Below are positions 59,986 through 64,000 of a DNA stretch of 64,000 nt, piece by piece; the first letter of the stretch is position 1, and every line of letters starts with the position of its first letter. A program made the translations under genes and the position numbers. This DNA is from Epiperipatus broadwayi. Its lineage: Eukaryota > Onychophora > Udeonychophora > Euonychophora > Peripatidae. The notes under the pieces were generated by a model that searched no databases, was not told where the DNA came from, and saw only the letters and a list, made by a program, of their open reading frames with translations. Location: NCBI GenBank assembly GCA_028023455.1, contig JAQFVV010006552.1, forward strand, positions 186,001 through 250,000, in the 5' to 3' direction.

Positions 59986-60933
59986 GAAATTACACGCTAT
60001 ATAAGTTATGTGATTTATCTTTTGATTTTATTATTATTATAATTTTGGCTATTGACAATTTGGATACATTAAATTGCTAAGACTATAATATATGGAGTAT
60101 CTGAATTTAATTCAGGCCCATATAGCTATTTCAGTTAGAAAGCTGACTTTGAAGACATTAGACATCTGAAAGTTTCAGATTTTTTTCTTAATAGTTACGT
60201 ATTAGATAAATAATTGGTTAGAGTTGGTATTTTTAATCTGATATCCTAGCTCCTCACTGAAGGGATACATAGCTTGAAACAGGTCTGGGGATAAGGAGAT
60301 GGGGTCTGGGGATGAAGAAAATTATAGATAAAGATTTGAATGCTTTCTCTTATAATATTTGTCATAAAAATAAATAAATAAATAAAATAATAATAAAATA
60401 AGCTTGTTTAAAAATATTTGCTTTTTATTACATATTGGTAATTACAAGCTATATATAAAGGTCATGTGATTTATCAGTTGGTTTTATTACTATTATACTT
60501 TTGGCTATTGAAGCTTTGGCTATATTAAATTTCTAAGGTTATTAATATACAGAGTATCTGAATTTAGATCAGGTATAAAGGTCATGTGATTTATCAGTTG
60601 GTTTTATTACTGTTATACTTTTGGCTATTGAAGCTTTGGCTATATCAAATTGCTAAGGCTATTAATATATGGAGTATCTGAATTTAGTTCAGGCCTATAT
60701 AACTATTTTAGTTGGAGAGCTAACTTTGAAGACGTTAGATATCTAAAGTTTCAGATCTTCTTAATAGTTAAGTATTAGATAAATGCTTGGCCAGAGTTAG
60801 TATTTTTGATCTGATATCCCAGTTTCTCATTGAATAGAGCCATATCTTGAAACGGCTCTGGGGATGGGGACAATCATGGATAAAGGTTTGAATGCTTTCT
60901 ATTATAGCATTTATCATAAAAAATAAATAAATA
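59986..60933 (+). repeat. Family F1 satellite-like array
   Basis: About two and a half units lie in tandem: roughly 59990-60400, a partial 60400-60570 and 60570-60933. Landmarks are GGTCATGTGATTTATCAGTT, TTTTGGCTATTGAAGCTTTG, GGAGTATCTGAATTTA, GAGCTGACTTTGAAGAC, GGTCTGGGGAT and GCATTTATCATAAA. The first unit starts directly at the LINE 3' end, so the LINE either inserted into the array or carried it along. No coding is seen. Confidence 0.85.
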
Positions 60934-61094
<161 letters not shown>

Positions 61095-61337
61095 TTAGCT
61101 TGTTTAGAATATCTGCTTTTTATATATTGCACAGCAAAAATCTCAACTAAGCTTTCAGTATATTTCAGTGCAACAGGTTTCAGTATATCAGAAAGGGTAA
61201 CTTTTAAAATGTGGTACTTATGTATTAGAGTTGCCATGTCTTTTCATATCTATGCCATTCTACACATAAATTTTTAAACTTGTGATCCTGTCAAATAGAT
61301 CCTGTGTTCTCATTATATAACGTCAACAATGGGATTT

Positions 61338-62825
61338 CTGACAAACTTAAGTGATAAATTTGTACACAAAAATAATAAAAACCTTATTTTGATACTAAAT
61401 AAAAGCAGGTAGTTGTGAGTTGTTGTTATATTATGACAATTGCAATATTAAATAAAAACAGATAGTTGTGAATTTTTAAAAACTGCATTTTGTATTCTCA
61501 AAGCAATCTCTTTCATATACAAGGTACAATATTATGCAGCTATATATAATATTGGCAAACAATTACCAAATTTTACTTAAAATTAAAAAGCACTACATAT
61601 ATTAACTCATGCATGAAATTAAAAAATGGTCACAAAGAAGATGCCACTTTCATTTGCAATCAGGACGGTATTAAAAATTAAGATCATCTCATTGATGCTA
61701 TTTTAATAAAAGTTTATATTTTTTTTTCCATGAAGCATATAAACATGAAGAAGTACAATCTGCCAGTTGCAGAAAAAAGTTGGAGCATTTGCTTGCATTA
61801 TGGATTATGTTAAAAAAATAATCCATCTCATTGATTCTATTTTAATAAAAGTTGAGTATTTTTTTTAACAAAATAAATGTACTTAGATCTTCTCCTTTAA
61901 AATTCTAAGAAGCCGTTATATCATATAAACATATGCTTTAACTGTCCATTTTTTTTAAAAAATCTGATGGAGATGTAAGCTGGCTTTTTTAAATCTGTAT
62001 ATTTTTTCTATTTTTCTCCCATAGATATAAAATAACAATTTTTCAATTGTTAAAACATAATTTCTTTAATATAAAATAATAACTAAATAATTATTGATAA
62101 GTGCTTTCAACTCTTAGATGTCCTTATCAAGTTAGTGTAAAAAATTCTATTTTTTCCTAGGTAATGAATTCAACATTTCATTGTATTGGCCAGGAACAAC
62201 TAATCAGAAAGCTGGTTAATTTTGAATTTATAGCACAAGATGAATTTTGTATAAGTCACAATTTTTTATTATTGTGTTTTTTATCATGAGTTTCATGCAT
62301 TAATATTGTAAAATCCATTGGATTACCTATATGACCTGTATTATTTCGGTGAACATAAAAAGTTGAATAAACTGTATTCTCTTGCTCTATTATACATATA
62401 TTTATGTTGTTGAAGGCGATATTTAATTTTTTTTTGTTTCTTCCATAGTTAATAGAAGTAAGGTTTTTTTCTTTGCTTTACTGTCCATTTTGTAGTAAAT
62501 ATACTTATTATTTTGGAATGAATGTGCTTATTTAAGCAATAGAATAGACATCATATTTTTTTTTAATTTTATACATGTACTTTTATTTTTTGGTAATTTT
62601 ATTTTTTTAGTTTTATGTAAAATTGTGAGATTTCTGGTCATGTGTGTGACAGCAGAATTCTGTACTTTGTGTGGTTGGTGGCTTTAAGACCATGAACTGT
62701 TAGAGCTGCTATGCCTTTTTGCATATGGATCAGTCTACTAATAACTTTTTAAATATTGTCAAAATATTGTGAAATAACTTCTATACAGGGTCCATTTTGA
62801 CAAATTTATCATTTAAGTTTGTCAG
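61338..62825. mobile_element. Candidate terminal-inverted-repeat element (1.49 kb)
   Basis: CTGACAAACTTAAGTGATAA (from 61338) is mirrored by TTATCATTTAAGTTTGTCAG (ending 62825); pairing extends to about 26 bases with one or two mismatches. The interior has no ORF but two small duplications: AAATAAAA-CAG-TAGTTGTGA at 61399 and 61450, and TCTCATTGAT-CTATTTTAAT near 61686 and 61827. No target duplication is clear. Sequence outside the left end (61220-61337) loosely resembles 62690-62790, so a more complex duplication is also possible. Confidence 0.35.
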
Positions 62826-64000
62826 AAGTTCCAGAGTACACATTATTTGATGACATTGCAAGATTAGAAAATTATTGGCACACTAATATGGATGTGAAAA
62901 GGTATAACAGGTGTAATACTTCCTGTAATGTACCATGTTTACATAATATGGATAAATCTTAAATACATTGAACATGAACAAATTTTATTAATGCTTATCA
63001 GTTGCACCTTTTTTTCCCAAAAAAGATTAAAAATATAATATCAATTAAGAATCATCTAAACTTATTTATTCTAGAAGAAAAAAATAAAGATAAAATTAAA
63101 TTTGTAATTATATTTAGAACAAACATGAAATTAAATAAAATTTAACAATAATTGATCTTGCTTGGTCACACAGAAAAATTACATTGAAAAAACTAATAAT
63201 GGGCTAATTTGAATTTTGTTATTAATTTTGTAATTTAATTTTATTTAATTTTTTTTATTTAATTTATATTTTTTGAGGGGGGTGGGTGAAATATATGAAA
63301 TATTTTGAAAATTACGAGATAATATAACATAAACATGTAAATGGATTTTTTAATGTTTAATATGTAAGGAAAATAAACAACTAATTATCCTTTATATTAT
63401 TGACTTTTATCATCAATTAAAATGTCAAATTGAATTTTTATTTCTGTTTTCATTCTTTTTAAAAGAATTATATATGACTCACAATTTCAATAGTATATTT
63501 CTTTCTATGCTTTTGTGTTTTTTTTTTTTATTATTTATAATAAAATATCAGAAATATTTTCAGCATACTTATGTTTTTTGCTTTATAATAGACTGCTCCT
63601 AGGAACAAATTGTGTGTTTAAATAATACAAACGTAAAACAAACAGAAAAAAAATAACATATTTTTAATTCAGTGGCAGTTTATTTTATACAAATTATCGT
63701 CCTTAAATTGAAAAATCTTCAGGAATCCTACTAGCATTGTAACCATCAATATGGCACTTCAAGAGCTAAAATCCTTTAGTTAAAAACATTCAATGGAAAT
63801 GTAATATTTTAGTGAGTATCAAGTTTAAAACAGTTTAATATTGGGGGTTTGGTTGTAACAAGGATACACAATTGATAATAGCAATCAGTGTATGTTAAAG
63901 AGAGAAATTATTTCTTTAAGAAAAATACATTTATTTAATTTTTAAGTTAAAATTATCCTGATAATAATATATTATAATGCCAGATAGAAAATAGGTATTA
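62826..64000. other. Gene-free AT-rich DNA
   Basis: Only AT-rich sequence with homopolymer runs is seen, including GAGGGGGGTGGGTG near 63275. No feature is recognised up to the window end. Confidence 0.5.

Overview
This window is a stretch of very AT-rich (about three quarters A+T by eye) metazoan nuclear DNA made mostly of transposable elements, satellite-like repeats and microsatellites. I found no intact cellular protein-coding gene, rRNA or functional tRNA. The recognisable coding is of transposon origin: a Penelope-like element (GIY-YIG endonuclease), an RTE-type LINE, a decayed hAT transposase and a gag-like coiled-coil ORF. Long (AAT)n and (TA)n tracts, tRNA-derived SINEs, low coding density and an active mix of PLE, RTE, hAT and LTR elements fit a large-genome invertebrate. 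A mollusc, perhaps a cephalopod, is only a guess.

Layout. 1-966 is a partial copy of an LTR family found again at 39-44 kb. 1-5.6 kb is otherwise featureless AT-rich DNA. 5.7-8 kb holds satellite-like monomers, an (ATT)n array and a relative of the 26-32 kb LTR element. 10-13 kb holds degenerate motif repeats, short (TA)n-centred palindromes and two giant (AAT)n tracts. 14.9-16.2 kb is a ~440-455 bp tandem array that ends in an inverted unit. 16.8-18.9 kb holds a 76-bp perfect palindrome followed by a 1.93-kb head-to-head inverted dimer of a PLE 3' end. 19.9-20.2 kb is a foldback element with a 105-bp tRNA-derived SINE in one arm, flanked by 12-bp target duplications. 21.3-23.1 kb is a second inverted satellite array (414-bp unit). 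24.8-25.9 kb is a 1.18-kb foldback with a tRNA-like SINE in its loop.

26.3-32.2 kb is a minus-strand LTR element with two ~1.65-kb LTRs, a gag-like ORF broken by one stop, and an internal region of minisatellites with no visible reverse transcriptase. 35.6-44.3 kb is a nest: a related minus-strand LTR element whose 5' LTR is split by a third minus-strand element with ~2.1-kb LTRs and only ~0.7 kb between them. 44.3-54 kb is mostly unassigned AT-rich DNA with one candidate exon at 50.2-50.6 kb. 54.1-55.2 kb is a hAT relic with 8-bp target duplication. 57.0-60.0 kb is a nearly full-length but broken RTE LINE that abuts a satellite array and an (AAT)n tract. 61.3-62.8 kb may be a further terminal-inverted-repeat element.

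The most unusual theme is inverted organisation at several scales: short (TA)n-centred palindromes, foldbacks, an inverted PLE dimer, and two satellite arrays that flip orientation. The three satellite families appear to descend from one ancestral unit of roughly 420-450 bp.
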